Assembly: GCA_029884335.1 (NCBI GenBank)
Contig: JAOUIA010000001.1
Coordinates: 89,382-153,381 of the forward strand
DNA from: Betaproteobacteria bacterium
GTDB lineage: Bacteria > Pseudomonadota > Gammaproteobacteria > Burkholderiales > Casimicrobiaceae
Length of the DNA stretch: 64,000 nucleotides
Direction of reading: 5' to 3'
The notes under the pieces were generated by a model. It saw nothing but the letters and a program-made list of their open reading frames with translations. It did not search any database and was not told where the DNA came from. The position numbers and the translations under genes are program-made. Each line of letters opens with the position of its first letter. Position 1 is the first letter of the stretch. Below, piece by piece: positions 19,347 through 29,190 of this stretch.

Positions 19347-19709
19347 CTAGAAGGTCTCGCAGCGGGAGAGGACCGGCGTGCTGACGCCCGGCACGCCGAG
19401 CGTGGCGGCGCCGCCGTGCGTCCACCACTCGAGGCGCCGGTCGCGCGTGACGTAGCGTGCGCCCGAACCCGTGCCGACGTGGTGGAGCGTGTAGCGGCGA
19501 CCGTCCCACGACAGCGTGATCGGCTGGGTGCGAGCGTCCTTGAAGGCCGGGTACCTGACGGCGACCGCATCGCCGCCATCGCAGCGGTAGGCCACCACGA
19601 ACGGGCTGTTCTCGCGCGGGTCCTCGGCGGGCTTCTGCGCGGACGCGGCCGCGGTCGCGAGGGCGGCCAGCAGGACGACCGCGGCGGGGCCGGGGCGTCC
19701 TGCGCTCAC
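19347..19709 (-). CDS. Periplasmic C-type lysozyme inhibitor (MliC/PliC family)
   Basis: 120 aa. Sec signal peptide (hydrophobic to ATAAASAQ, about residue 25) without a lipobox cysteine, so it is more PliC-like (soluble periplasmic) than MliC. The mature domain has the family pattern: YRCDGG, then SWDGRRYTL, then the lysozyme-contacting SGARY, and [13 protein letters not shown] near the end, with two cysteines (YRC and LSRC) that can pair. It inhibits host C-type lysozyme in characterised members. The GTG start overlaps the prpC stop by four bases (GTGA), so translation is coupled to a central-metabolism operon, which is unexpected. Confidence 0.8.
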   Translation of the reverse strand: MSAGRPGPAAVVLLAALATAAASAQKPAEDPRENSPFVVAYRCDGGDAVAVRYPAFKDARTQPITLSWDGRRYTLHHVGTGSGARYVTRDRRLEWWTHGGAATLGVPGVSTPVLSRCETF

Positions 19710-20854
19710 GGCCGTGCCTCGAGCGGCACGAACTTCTGATCCTCCGGCCCGACGTAGTTCGCGGAGGGCCGGATGATCTTGCCGTCCTCGCGCTGCTCGA
19801 TGACGTGCGCGGCCCAGCCGGAGGTGCGCGAGATCACGAAGAGCGGCGTGAACATCGCGGTGGGCACGCCCATCATGTGGTAGCTGACCGCGGAGTACCA
19901 GTCGAGGTTGGGGAACATCTTCTTCGCGTCCCACATCACCTGCTCGAGGCGCGCGGCGATGTCGAACAGCTTCATGCTCTTCGCCGACTGCGAGAGCTGG
20001 CGCGCGACCTCCCTGATGATCTTGTTGCGCGGGTCGGAGATCGTGTAGACCGGGTGGCCGAAGCCGATGATCACCTGCTTCGCCTCGACCCGGCGGCGCA
20101 CGTCGGCTTCCGCCTCGTCGGGGGTCACGTAGCGGTTCTGCACGTCGAACGCCACCTCGTTGGCGCCGCCGTGCTTGGGGCCGCGCAGCGCGCCGATCGC
20201 GCCGGTGATCGCCGAGTACATGTCGGACCCGGTGCCGGCGATCACGCGCGCGGTGAACGTCGAGGCGTTGAACTCGTGCTCCGCGTACAGGTTGAGCGAG
20301 GTGTGCATCGCCTTCACCCACTCGCCGCCGGGCTTGCGCCCGTGCAGCAGGTGCAGGAAGTGGCCGCCGATCGAGTCGTCCTCGGTCTCGACGTCGATGC
20401 GCCGGCCGTTGTGGCTGAAGTGGTACCAGTAGAGCAGCATCGATCCGAACGAGGCCATCAGCCGGTCGGCGATGTCGCGCGCGCCCGGCACGCTGTGGTC
20501 GTCCTTCTCGGGCAGCACGCAGCCGAGCGCCGAGCACCCGGTGCGCATGACGTCCATCGGGTGGGCGCCCGCGGGCAGTGCCTCGAGCGCCGCGCGCACG
20601 GGGCCGGGCAGGCCGCGCAGCGAGCGCAGCTTGTCCTTGTAGCCGGCCAGCTCGGCGACGTTCGGCAGCTTGCCGTGGACCAGCAAATAGGCGACTTCCT
20701 CGAACTCGCACTCGGCGGCGATGTCGAGGATGTCGTAGCCGCGGTAGTGGAGGTCGTTGCCGGTGCGGCCGACCGTGCACAGCGCGGTGTTGCCGGCGGT
20801 CACGCCCGACAGTGCCACCGACTTCTTCGCCTTGGGAACCGTTGCTTCGCTCAT
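19706..20854 (-). CDS. prpC: 2-methylcitrate synthase
   Basis: 382-aa citrate-synthase-fold enzyme. It condenses propionyl-CoA with oxaloacetate. Length (about 380, shorter than the 430-aa GltA) and the [20 protein letters not shown] stretch mark it as PrpC. The catalytic residues are His in GPKHGGANE, His in IGFGHPVYT and Asp in FPNLDWYS. It lies 25 bases after prpB and overlaps pliC by four bases. A hexameric GltA paralogue is at 27791-29095, which leaves this copy free for propionate. Confidence 0.94.
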   Translation of the reverse strand: MSEATVPKAKKSVALSGVTAGNTALCTVGRTGNDLHYRGYDILDIAAECEFEEVAYLLVHGKLPNVAELAGYKDKLRSLRGLPGPVRAALEALPAGAHPMDVMRTGCSALGCVLPEKDDHSVPGARDIADRLMASFGSMLLYWYHFSHNGRRIDVETEDDSIGGHFLHLLHGRKPGGEWVKAMHTSLNLYAEHEFNASTFTARVIAGTGSDMYSAITGAIGALRGPKHGGANEVAFDVQNRYVTPDEAEADVRRRVEAKQVIIGFGHPVYTISDPRNKIIREVARQLSQSAKSMKLFDIAARLEQVMWDAKKMFPNLDWYSAVSYHMMGVPTAMFTPLFVISRTSGWAAHVIEQREDGKIIRPSANYVGPEDQKFVPLEARP

Positions 20855-20879
20855 CGTCGTTCTCCCGATTGCGCTCGCG

Positions 20880-21767
20880 TCACTTGCCCGGGCGGGCGAA
20901 GAGCGCGTCCAGCTTCTGCTCGTAGTCGTGGTAGCCGAGGAACTCGTAGAGCTCCGCGCGCGTCTGCATCGCGTCCACCACGTTCGCCTGCGTGCCGTCC
21001 CGGCGCAGCGCGCGGTACACGCCGAGCGCCGCCTTGTTCATCGCGCGGAACGCCGACAGCGGGTACAGCGCGACGGCGACCCCGGCGACGGCGAGCTCGT
21101 CGACGGTGAAAAGCGGGGTCGCGCCGAACTCGGTGATGTTCGCGAGCACAGGCACCTTCACCGCGGCGGCGAAGCGCCCGTACATCGCGAGATCCGTCAC
21201 CGCCTCGGGGAAGATCATGTCGGCGCCGGCCTCGACGCAGGCCACCGCGCGGTCGACCGCGGCCTCGAGCCCCTCGACGGCGAGCGCGTCGGTGCGCGCC
21301 ATCACCACGAACTGCGGGTCCGTGCGCGCGTCGACGGCGGCCTTCACCCGGTCGACCATCTCCTCCTTGCCGACGATCGCCTTGCCCGGCCGGTGGCCGC
21401 AGCGCTTGGCGCCGACCTGGTCCTCGATGTGCATCGCCGCGGCGCCCACCTTGATCAACGAGCGCACGGTGCGCGCGATGTTGAACGCCGACGCGCCGAA
21501 GCCGGTGTCGACGTCGACGAGCAGCGGCAGCCCGCAGACGTCGGTGATGCGCCTGGCGTCGACGAGCACGTCGTCGAGGTTGCTGATGCCGAGGTCGGGC
21601 ATGCCGAGCGACCCGGCGGCCACGCCGCCGCCGGAGAGATAGATCGCCCGGAAGCCCGACTTCTCGGCGAGGATCGCGTGGTAGGCGCAGATCGCCCCCG
21701 GCACCTGCAGCGGCCGCTCGGCGGCGACCGCGGCCCGGAAGCGGGCCCCCGCGCTGGCCTGCGCCAT
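20880..21767 (-). CDS. prpB: 2-methylisocitrate lyase
   Basis: 295 aa, isocitrate-lyase/PEP-mutase superfamily. It cleaves 2-methylisocitrate to pyruvate and succinate. The active-site loop is [11 protein letters not shown] (about residues 118-128), with the catalytic Cys, and LVDVDTGFG (about 85-93) holds the Mg-binding Asp. [18 protein letters not shown] is typical of PrpB. The ATG shares one base with the mdh stop (TGATG), so the two are translationally coupled. Succinate made here feeds the sdh operon that lies divergently next door. Confidence 0.95.
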   Translation of the reverse strand: MAQASAGARFRAAVAAERPLQVPGAICAYHAILAEKSGFRAIYLSGGGVAAGSLGMPDLGISNLDDVLVDARRITDVCGLPLLVDVDTGFGASAFNIARTVRSLIKVGAAAMHIEDQVGAKRCGHRPGKAIVGKEEMVDRVKAAVDARTDPQFVVMARTDALAVEGLEAAVDRAVACVEAGADMIFPEAVTDLAMYGRFAAAVKVPVLANITEFGATPLFTVDELAVAGVAVALYPLSAFRAMNKAALGVYRALRRDGTQANVVDAMQTRAELYEFLGYHDYEQKLDALFARPGK

Positions 21768-22753
21768 CAGCCGAGCAGCGACGCCACGCCGGCGCGCTCC
21801 TCCTCGAGCTCCTTCAGCGTCGCGTTCATCCTCTCGCGCGAGAAGTCGTCGACGGGCAGGTCGCGCACCAGCTCGTAGCGGCCGCCCGACGTGGTCACCG
21901 GGAATCCGTACATCACGTCCTTCGGGATGCCGTAGTCGCCGTTGCTGGGGATGCCCATCGTGACCCACTTGCCGTTGGAGCCCAGCAGCCAGTCGCGCAC
22001 GTGGTCGATGGCCGCGTTCGCGGCCGAGGCGGCCGACGACAGGCCGCGCGCCTCGATGATCGCCGCGCCGCGCTTGCCGACCTTGGGCAGGAACTCGTTG
22101 CGGTTCCACGCCTCGTCGTTGATCAGCTCCTTCACGGACTTGCCGCCGGAGGTCGCGAAGCGGTAGTCGGCGTACATCGTCGGCGAGTGGTTGCCCCAGA
22201 CGACCATCTTCTCGACGGAGCCGACGGCAACGCCCGCCTTCGCCGCGACCTGGGAGAGCGCGCGGTTGTGGTCGAGGCGCAGCATCGCGGTGAAGTTCTC
22301 GCGCGCAAGCGAGGGCGCGGACTTCATGGCGATGTAGGCGTTCGTGTTGGCCGGGTTGCCGACGACGAGCACCTTGATGTCGCGGGCGGCGACGGCGTCG
22401 AGCGCCTTGCCCTGCTCGATGAAGATCTTCGCGTTCTCCATCAGCAGGTCCTTGCGCTCCATGCCCGGGCCGCGCGGCTTCGCGCCGACCAGCAGCGCCA
22501 CGCCCGCGTCCTTGAACGCCACCTTCGGGTCGGCCGTGCCGCTCATCCCGGCGAGCAGCGGGAATGCGCAGTCCTCGAGCTCCATCATCACGCCGCGCAG
22601 CGCGGCCTGCGCCTTGTCCACCGGCAGCTCGAGCATCTGGAGGATCACCGGCTGGTCGGGACCGAGCATCTGTCCGGAGGCGATGCGGAAGAGGAGGCTG
22701 TAGCCGATCTGGCCGGCGGCGCCGGTCACGGCGACGCGGACGGGTGTCTTCAT
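21767..22753 (-). CDS. mdh: Malate dehydrogenase
   Basis: 328-aa NAD-dependent malate dehydrogenase of the cytosolic LDH-like type common in betaproteobacteria. The Rossmann motif is [10 protein letters not shown] (residues 8-17). The substrate arginines are in [13 protein letters not shown] (about 91-103), and LDHNRA and VWGNHSP (about 185-190) hold the catalytic Arg and His. It is the first gene of the propionate/TCA operon and is preceded by a near-consensus sigma-70 promoter with GntR-type sites upstream. It regenerates the oxaloacetate used by PrpC. Confidence 0.96.
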   Translation of the reverse strand: MKTPVRVAVTGAAGQIGYSLLFRIASGQMLGPDQPVILQMLELPVDKAQAALRGVMMELEDCAFPLLAGMSGTADPKVAFKDAGVALLVGAKPRGPGMERKDLLMENAKIFIEQGKALDAVAARDIKVLVVGNPANTNAYIAMKSAPSLARENFTAMLRLDHNRALSQVAAKAGVAVGSVEKMVVWGNHSPTMYADYRFATSGGKSVKELINDEAWNRNEFLPKVGKRGAAIIEARGLSSAASAANAAIDHVRDWLLGSNGKWVTMGIPSNGDYGIPKDVMYGFPVTTSGGRYELVRDLPVDDFSRERMNATLKELEEERAGVASLLG

Positions 22754-22890
22754 GGAGGAACGCTCCTCGAGGAAAGGGGACGTGGCTCGCGAAGCCGCGC
22801 TGCGCGGCGCCCGCGAGGTCGGACCGACCCCGCGGAGCGCGGGCCTGCGGCTCCCGCCGGCGGCGCGCGCTACCGGGGTCGTTCGACGCG

Positions 22891-22919
22891 ATTCTAGGAG
22901 CCGGGGCAGGGCGTGTCAA
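22891..22919 (-). promoter_or_regulatory. Sigma-70 promoter of mdh-prpBC-pliC-prpD-acnA
   Basis: Read on the minus strand: -35 TTGACA (22914-22919), 17-base spacer, -10 TAGAAT (22891-22896). This is the closest match to consensus I found in the window. Transcription would begin near 22884, giving an mdh leader of about 130 bases. The two operator-like sites lie directly upstream. Confidence 0.75.
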
Positions 22920-22927
22920 TGCGGTCC

Positions 22928-22943
22928 TGTATCTTATATAAGA
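22928..22943. promoter_or_regulatory. Operator-like site 1 (candidate GntR site)
   Basis: TGTATCTTATATAAGA contains the perfect palindrome TCTTATATAAGA (22932-22943). The same 16 bases occur upstream of prpE at 37168-37183. It lies between divergent gntR and mdh, centred about 54 bases upstream of the predicted mdh transcription start. Confidence 0.72.
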
Positions 22944-22959
22944 GTTGGCGACGCGGTCT

Positions 22960-22975
22960 TGTATCTTGTATAGGA
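22960..22975. promoter_or_regulatory. Operator-like site 2 (degenerate copy)
   Basis: TGTATCTTGTATAGGA, in the same orientation as site 1 and differing at two positions, lies exactly 32 bases (about three helical turns) from it. The core TCTTGTATAGGA is at 22964-22975. A regulator bound at both sites would sit on one face of the DNA, as for cooperative binding. Confidence 0.62.
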
Positions 22976-23077
22976 GTGCGCGAGAATTGCCATGCGGTGC
23001 GGCAGCGTTCGTCCGGAATCTCGCGCCGACGGGCCGGCACGTTGCCGGAAAGCCGCACGCCGCCAAGCCGCAACGCA

Positions 23078-23860
23078 ATGCCGCGCCCGAGCCCAGCAGC
23101 GACCGCCAAGCCCGCCGGCGGGCCCGCCGCACTCCCCGCCCCGCCGGCGTTCCGGCCGCTCTACCTGCAGATCAAGGACCTGCTGGTGCGCAGCCTCGAT
23201 GCGCGCGAGTGGCACCCGGGCGAGGCGATACCTTCCGAGCCGGTCCTCGCGGCCCGCTTCGGCGTCTCGCAGGGGACGGTGCGCAAGGCGATCGACGCGC
23301 TCGCGGCCGACAACCTCGTCGTGCGGCGTCAGGGCAAGGGCACGTTCGTCGCGACGCACACGGAGGAGGCGCACTCGACGTTCCGCTTCCTCCACATCCG
23401 CCGCGACGACGGCGTCGACGAGTATCCGGCAAGCCGCATCGTGGACGTGAAGCGGGGCAAGTCGGGCGACGAGGTCGCGAGGCTCCTCGGCCTCGCGCCG
23501 GGCGACGCGGTCGTCGTCGTCCGCCGCCTCCTCGACTGGGACGGCGCGGCGGCGGTGCTCGACGAAATCACGCTTCCGGCCGCCCTGTTCCGCGGGTTGA
23601 CCCGCGCAAAGCTCGCGGCCTACGAGGGATCGATGTACGGCTTCTTCGAGACGGCGTTCGGCGTGCGCATGATCGCTGCGCACGAGCGCCTCAAGGCCGT
23701 TGCCGCGCCCGCCGAGGCCGCGGCGCTGCTCGGCGTGGCTCCGGGCACGCCGCTTCTCGAGGTCGATCGCGTGGCGTTCACCTACGGAGGACGTCCCGTA
23801 GAGTTCCGGCGCGGCCTTTGCAGCACCACGCGGCACCACTACTTCAACGCGCTGGGCTGA
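23078..23860 (+). CDS. GntR-family regulator, HutC subfamily (UTRA domain)
   Basis: 260 aa. Winged helix-turn-helix at about residues 28-95 ([15 protein letters not shown], then [20 protein letters not shown] and [10 protein letters not shown]), followed by a UTRA ligand-binding domain ending [12 protein letters not shown]. The ATG at 23078 gives the usual HutC length; in-frame codons further upstream run through the operator sites. It is divergent from mdh-prp-acnA and precedes sdh. Position and paired sites suggest it controls the methylcitrate operon and prpE, with a propionate-cycle or TCA intermediate as ligand. That assignment is inference from context. Confidence 0.9.
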   Translation: MPRPSPAATAKPAGGPAALPAPPAFRPLYLQIKDLLVRSLDAREWHPGEAIPSEPVLAARFGVSQGTVRKAIDALAADNLVVRRQGKGTFVATHTEEAHSTFRFLHIRRDDGVDEYPASRIVDVKRGKSGDEVARLLGLAPGDAVVVVRRLLDWDGAAAVLDEITLPAALFRGLTRAKLAAYEGSMYGFFETAFGVRMIAAHERLKAVAAPAEAAALLGVAPGTPLLEVDRVAFTYGGRPVEFRRGLCSTTRHHYFNALG

Positions 23861-23943
23861 CCGTGGACGTGGCGCTTGCCGGCCTGCCGAACGGTTCAGG
23901 GGGGACCTCGGCGCCGCCCCTCCGCGCCGTTTCGTCGAAGCGG

Positions 23944-23967
23944 CTGCCGGCGCCGGCAGGCTATAAT
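23944..23967 (+). promoter_or_regulatory. Candidate sdh promoter with palindrome in the spacer
   Basis: The 305-base gntR-sdhC gap contains a consensus -10, TATAAT (23962-23967), immediately preceded by the perfect 16-base palindrome CTGCCGGCGCCGGCAG (23944-23959), which occupies the -35 to -10 spacer. No good -35 is visible, so an activator may be needed, or the palindrome may be a repressor site. The rest of the gap shows no gene. Confidence 0.5.
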
Positions 23968-24165
23968 TTCCCGCAGCGCACAATCGGCATCCGAGGGTGC
24001 GCGCCGCCGGCCGCGCCGCGCGCCGGTGCGTTCGCCGCACTCTCGCAAACCGTCCCGATGCGCAACGCCCGCATTGCATCCGCGAAAGCCCGCCCGGGCC
24101 GCGCCGGCTGCCCCAGCCCGCGGGCGGGCGAAGCCGCGCACTTCGCCCTTCCGGGAGTCACGTAG

Positions 24166-24558
24166 ATGGCCGCACCGACGCGACCCAAGCCGCGCCCGGT
24201 CTACCTCAACCTGCTCGCGATCCGCATGCCGGTGCCGGCCATCGCCTCGATCCTGCACAGGCTGAGCGGGGCGGTGCTGTTCTTCGTCGGCGTGCCCGCG
24301 GGCCTGTGGGCGCTGCAGGCGAGCCTCGGCAGCGCCGACGCCTACGACGCGATGCGCTCCTGCCTCGCCCATCCGCTCGCCAAGCTCGCCGCGCTCGGCC
24401 TGCTGTGGGCGTACCTGCACCACCTGTTCGCCGGGCTGCGCCACGTGCTCGCGGACGTCCACGTCGCCAGCGAGCTCAAGCCCGCCCGGCAGACGGCGGT
24501 GCTCACGATCGTCGCCGCGCTCGCGGTCACGGTGATCGTCGGGGTGCGCGCATGGTGA
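24166..24558 (+). CDS. sdhC: Succinate dehydrogenase cytochrome b556 subunit
   Basis: 130-aa membrane subunit with three transmembrane helices. RPVYLNLLAIRMPVPAIASI leads to LHRLSGAVLFF, where His and Arg-Ser form part of the quinone/heme site; HHLFAGLRHVLADV in helix 2 carries the heme-ligand histidine region. It anchors SdhAB to the inner membrane together with SdhD. First gene of the sdhCDAB-sdhE-gltA run; it overlaps sdhD by seven bases. Confidence 0.93.
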   Translation: MAAPTRPKPRPVYLNLLAIRMPVPAIASILHRLSGAVLFFVGVPAGLWALQASLGSADAYDAMRSCLAHPLAKLAALGLLWAYLHHLFAGLRHVLADVHVASELKPARQTAVLTIVAALAVTVIVGVRAW

Positions 24559-24911
24559 CGCGGGAGAGGAAGCACCCGGTCGGCGCGCACTACGGGCTCG
24601 TCGACTGGCTGGCGCAGCGGGTCACCGCCGTGGTCATGATCCTCTACACGCTGCTGGTGCTGGGGGCGATCGCCTGGCACGGCGGCCTCGACCACGCGGC
24701 GTGGAAGGCGCTGTTCGCCCACCAGGCCTTCCGCGTGGCGACGTTCCTGTGCGTGGCGGCGCTGCTCTACCACGCGTGGGTCGGCATGCGGAACATATCG
24801 ATGGACTACGTGAAGCCGCTCGCGCTGCGGCTGCCGCTGCAGGCGGCGATCGTCGCGGCGCTGGTCGCGTACGGCGGCTGGACGATCGGCATCCTGTGGG
24901 GGCAGCCGTGA
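24552..24911 (+). CDS. sdhD: Succinate dehydrogenase membrane anchor subunit
   Basis: 119 aa with three transmembrane helices. HYGLVDWLAQRVTAVVMI at the N-terminus and YHAWVGMRNISMDYVK (about residues 76-91) are the conserved SdhD elements, the second with the heme/quinone-side histidine and Asp-Tyr pair. The ATG overlaps the sdhC stop by seven bases. A 115-base spacer with a hairpin separates it from sdhA, more than is usual inside sdh operons. Confidence 0.9.
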   Translation: MVTRERKHPVGAHYGLVDWLAQRVTAVVMILYTLLVLGAIAWHGGLDHAAWKALFAHQAFRVATFLCVAALLYHAWVGMRNISMDYVKPLALRLPLQAAIVAALVAYGGWTIGILWGQP

Positions 24912-24927
24912 GCTACGCGACGAGGGG

Positions 24928-24946
24928 CCCCGCGCGGAGCGCGGGG
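24928..24946. repeat. Small GC hairpin between sdhD and sdhA
   Basis: Stem CCCCGCGC (24928-24935) and GCGCGGGG (24939-24946) with a GGA loop. It sits in the 115-base sdhD-sdhA spacer and could act as an mRNA-stabilising or processing structure. No T-tract follows, so termination is unlikely. Confidence 0.45.
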
Positions 24947-25026
24947 ATCGGCGCCAGGGCGAATCGGCTGCGCGACCGTCGCGCAGGTGCTGCGCTGACC
25001 GGCGGCGGTCCAATGAGGGCGCCGCG

Positions 25027-26793
25027 ATGAGCGCACTTCCCGTCCGCAGGTTCGACGTCATCGTCGTGGGCGCCGGCGGCTCCGGCATGCGCGCATCGCT
25101 GCAGCTTGCCGAGGCGGGACTGTCGGTCGCCGTCCTCTCGAAGGTCTTCCCGACGCGCTCGCACACGGTGGCGGCGCAGGGCGGCATCGGGGCCTCGCTC
25201 GGCAACATGAGCGAGGACAGCTGGCTGTGGCACATGTTCGACACGATCAAGGGCTCCGACTGGCTCGGCGACCAGGACGCGATCGAGTTCATGTGCCGCA
25301 TGGCGCCGAAGGTCGTCTACGAGCTCGAGCACTTCGGCATGCCGTTCGACCGCAACCCGGACGGGACGATCTATCAGCGCCCGTTCGGCGGCCACTCGGC
25401 GAACTTCGGCGAGAAGCCGGTGCAGCGCGCCTGCGCCGCAGCCGACCGCACCGGCCACGCGATGCTGCACACGCTCTACCAGCGCAACGTGCGCGCCCGC
25501 ACGCAGTTCTTCGTCGAGTGGATGGCGCTCGACCTCGTGCGCGCCGCGGACGGCGAGGTCCTCGGCGTGGTCGCCTACGAGATGGAGACCGGCGAGGTCA
25601 TGATCCTGCAGGCGAAGGCCACGGTCTTCGCCACGGGCGGGGCCGGGCGCATCTTCGCCGCCTCGACCAACGCGTTCATCAACACCGGCGACGGGCTCGG
25701 GATGGCCGCGCGGGCCGGCATCCCGCTCGAGGACATGGAATTCTGGCAGTTCCACCCGACGGGCGTGGCCGGCGCCGGCGTGCTGATCACCGAAGGGGTG
25801 CGCGGCGAGGGCGGGATCCTGCTCAACGGCAACGGCGAGCGCTTCATGGAGCGCTACGCGCCGAACCTCAAGGATCTCGCGTCGCGCGACGTCGTCTCGC
25901 GGTCGATGGACCAGGAGATCAAGGAAGGGCGCGGCTGCGGGCCGAACAAGGACCACGTGCTGCTCAAGCTCGACCACCTCGGGCCCGAGGTGATCAACAA
26001 GCGGCTGCCCTCGATCCGCGAGATCGCGATCAAGTTCGCCAACGTCGACCCGATCCGCGAGCCGATCCCGGTGGTGCCGACGATCCACTACATGATGGGC
26101 GGCATCCCGACGAACATCCACGGCGAGGTCGTGGCGCCCCGCGACGGCAACCCCAGCGCCGTCGTCCCCGGCTTCTACGCGGTGGGCGAGTGCTCGTGCG
26201 TGTCGGTGCACGGCGCGAACCGGCTGGGGACGAATTCGCTGGTCGACCTCCTCGTCTTCGGGCGCTCGGCGGGCGAGCACATCGTCGCGCAGCGCCTCGA
26301 CCGCCGGCCGCACCGCGAGCTGCCGCGCGACGCGGGCGAGACGGCGCTGGCGCGGCTCGCCCGCATCGACGCCAACGCGGGCGGCGAGTCGACCGCGGCG
26401 ATCGCCCGCGACCTGCGCGACACGATGCAGGCGCACTGCGGCGTGTTCCGCAACCACGAGCTGCTGACCGCGGGCGTGGCCAAGGTGCTGGAGATCGAGC
26501 AGCGCGCGCAGGCGGTGGTGCTGAAGGACAAGAGCCGGACGTTCAACACGGCGCGCGTGGAGGCCCTCGAGCTCGACAACCTTGTCGAGACGGCGAAGGC
26601 GACCGTCGTTTCCGCCGCGGCGCGCAGGGAGTCGCGCGGCGCGCAGGCGCGCAGCGACTTCCCCGCGCGCAACGACGCCGAGTGGCTGAAGCACACGCTG
26701 TGGTACCGCGAGGGCAACCGCCTCGACTACAAGCCGGTCAACCTGAAGCCGCTGTCGGTGGAGGCGTTTCCCCCGAAGGCGCGGACGTATTGA
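25027..26793 (+). CDS. sdhA: Succinate dehydrogenase flavoprotein subunit
   Basis: 588 aa, standard length. VVGAGGSGMRA (about 12-22) binds FAD. RSHTVAAQGG (about 45-54) contains the His that carries covalent FAD, whose attachment is helped by SdhE encoded three genes on. FWQFHPTG and the later HGANRLGTNSLVDLLVFGRSAG are the dicarboxylate and FAD-closing motifs. It oxidises succinate to fumarate and passes electrons to SdhB. Its succinate supply includes PrpB and 2-oxoglutarate dehydrogenase products encoded in this same region. Confidence 0.97.
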   Translation: MSALPVRRFDVIVVGAGGSGMRASLQLAEAGLSVAVLSKVFPTRSHTVAAQGGIGASLGNMSEDSWLWHMFDTIKGSDWLGDQDAIEFMCRMAPKVVYELEHFGMPFDRNPDGTIYQRPFGGHSANFGEKPVQRACAAADRTGHAMLHTLYQRNVRARTQFFVEWMALDLVRAADGEVLGVVAYEMETGEVMILQAKATVFATGGAGRIFAASTNAFINTGDGLGMAARAGIPLEDMEFWQFHPTGVAGAGVLITEGVRGEGGILLNGNGERFMERYAPNLKDLASRDVVSRSMDQEIKEGRGCGPNKDHVLLKLDHLGPEVINKRLPSIREIAIKFANVDPIREPIPVVPTIHYMMGGIPTNIHGEVVAPRDGNPSAVVPGFYAVGECSCVSVHGANRLGTNSLVDLLVFGRSAGEHIVAQRLDRRPHRELPRDAGETALARLARIDANAGGESTAAIARDLRDTMQAHCGVFRNHELLTAGVAKVLEIEQRAQAVVLKDKSRTFNTARVEALELDNLVETAKATVVSAAARRESRGAQARSDFPARNDAEWLKHTLWYREGNRLDYKPVNLKPLSVEAFPPKARTY

Positions 26794-26808
26794 GAAGCCG
26801 GGCGCCCG

Positions 26809-27504
26809 ATGAAATTCCGCATCTACCGCTACGACCCCGAAGCCGATGCCGCGCCGCGGCTGCAGGAGTACGACATCCCGCTCGACCCGCACGACCGCAT
26901 GCTGCTCGACGCGCTGGTGCGCATCAAGTCGATCGACGAGACGCTCGCGTTCCGCCGCAGCTGCCGGGAGGGCGTGTGCGGCTCCGACGCGATGAACATC
27001 AACGGCCGCAACGGGCTCGCGTGCACGACGAACCTGCGCGAGCTGAAGGAGCCCGTCGAGCTGCGCCCGCTGCCGGGGCTGCCGGTGATCCGCGACCTGA
27101 TCGTGGACATGAGCCAGTTCTTCAAGCAGTACCACTCGATCAGGCCGTACCTCGTCAACGACACGCCGCCGCCGGAGAAGGAGCGGCTGCAGTCGCCGGA
27201 GGACCGCGAGGAGCTCGACGGCCTCTACGAGTGCATCCTCTGCGCCTGCTGCTCGACGGCGTGCCCGTCGTTCTGGTGGAACCCCGACAAGTTCGTCGGG
27301 CCGGCCGGCCTGCTGCAGGCGTACCGCTTCGTCGCCGACAGCCGCGACCTGGGCGTCAACGCGCGGCTCGACGACCTCGAGGACCCCTACCGGCTGTTCC
27401 GCTGCCACTCGATCATGAACTGCGCGGACGTCTGCCCCAAGGGGCTCAACCCGAACAAGGCGATCGCCAGGATCAAGGACCTGCTGGTGAAGCGGGCCGT
27501 GTGA
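26809..27504 (+). CDS. sdhB: Succinate dehydrogenase iron-sulfur subunit
   Basis: 231 aa. The [2Fe-2S] cluster ligands lie in [21 protein letters not shown] (about 60-80), the [4Fe-4S] in [12 protein letters not shown] (about 143-154) and the [3Fe-4S] in [14 protein letters not shown] (about 200-213). It carries electrons from SdhA flavin to ubiquinone at SdhCD. It lies 15 bases after sdhA and two bases before sdhE. Confidence 0.97.
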   Translation: MKFRIYRYDPEADAAPRLQEYDIPLDPHDRMLLDALVRIKSIDETLAFRRSCREGVCGSDAMNINGRNGLACTTNLRELKEPVELRPLPGLPVIRDLIVDMSQFFKQYHSIRPYLVNDTPPPEKERLQSPEDREELDGLYECILCACCSTACPSFWWNPDKFVGPAGLLQAYRFVADSRDLGVNARLDDLEDPYRLFRCHSIMNCADVCPKGLNPNKAIARIKDLLVKRAV

Positions 27505-27506
27505 CG

Positions 27507-27790
27507 ATGAGTGCCATCGACGCCGTCCGCCTGCAGCGCCTGCGCTGGCGCTGCCGGCGCGGCATGCTCGAGAACGACCTCCTGCTCACGCGCTTCCTCG
27601 ACGCGCGCGGGGCGGCGCTCACGGACGCCGAGCTCCGCGCGCTCGACGCCCTGCTCGATCTTCCCGACAACGATCTCTGGGACCTGCTGGCCGGCCGCGC
27701 CGCGCCGGCGGACCCGACGCTTGTACCGCTCGTCGCGGCGATGGCCGCGACCGGCGCCGACCCGCTTCAACGTCCACGAGGGACCTTGCC

Positions 27791-27794
<4 letters not shown>
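27507..27794 (+). CDS. sdhE: FAD assembly factor for succinate dehydrogenase
   Basis: 95 aa, the usual SdhE/YgfY/CptB size. The diagnostic RGxxE motif appears as RRGMLEND (about residues 18-25), preceded by RLRWRC. SdhE binds SdhA and promotes covalent attachment of FAD. Two bases after sdhB; its stop overlaps the gltA ATG (ATGA). All-helical, cytoplasmic, no signal peptide. Confidence 0.93.
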
Positions 27795-29095
<1,301 letters not shown>

Positions 29096-29141
29096 GGCGG
29101 TGCCGCCGGCGCGGCGCGCCGGCGGGCAGTCGTTGCGGCAG

Positions 29142-29174
29142 CCGCGGGGCGCGCATCGCCCCGCGGGCGTTTTT
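29142..29174 (+). terminator. Terminator-like hairpin between gltA and sucA
   Basis: Stem CCGCGGGGCG (29142-29151) pairs with CGCCCCGCGG (29157-29166), with a five-base loop, followed by GCG and five Ts (29170-29174). It fits an intrinsic terminator and lies only 16 bases before the sucA ATG. It may set the gltA:sucA expression ratio or act as an attenuator. Confidence 0.65.
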
Positions 29175-29190
29175 CGAGCCTGGAGAGACC

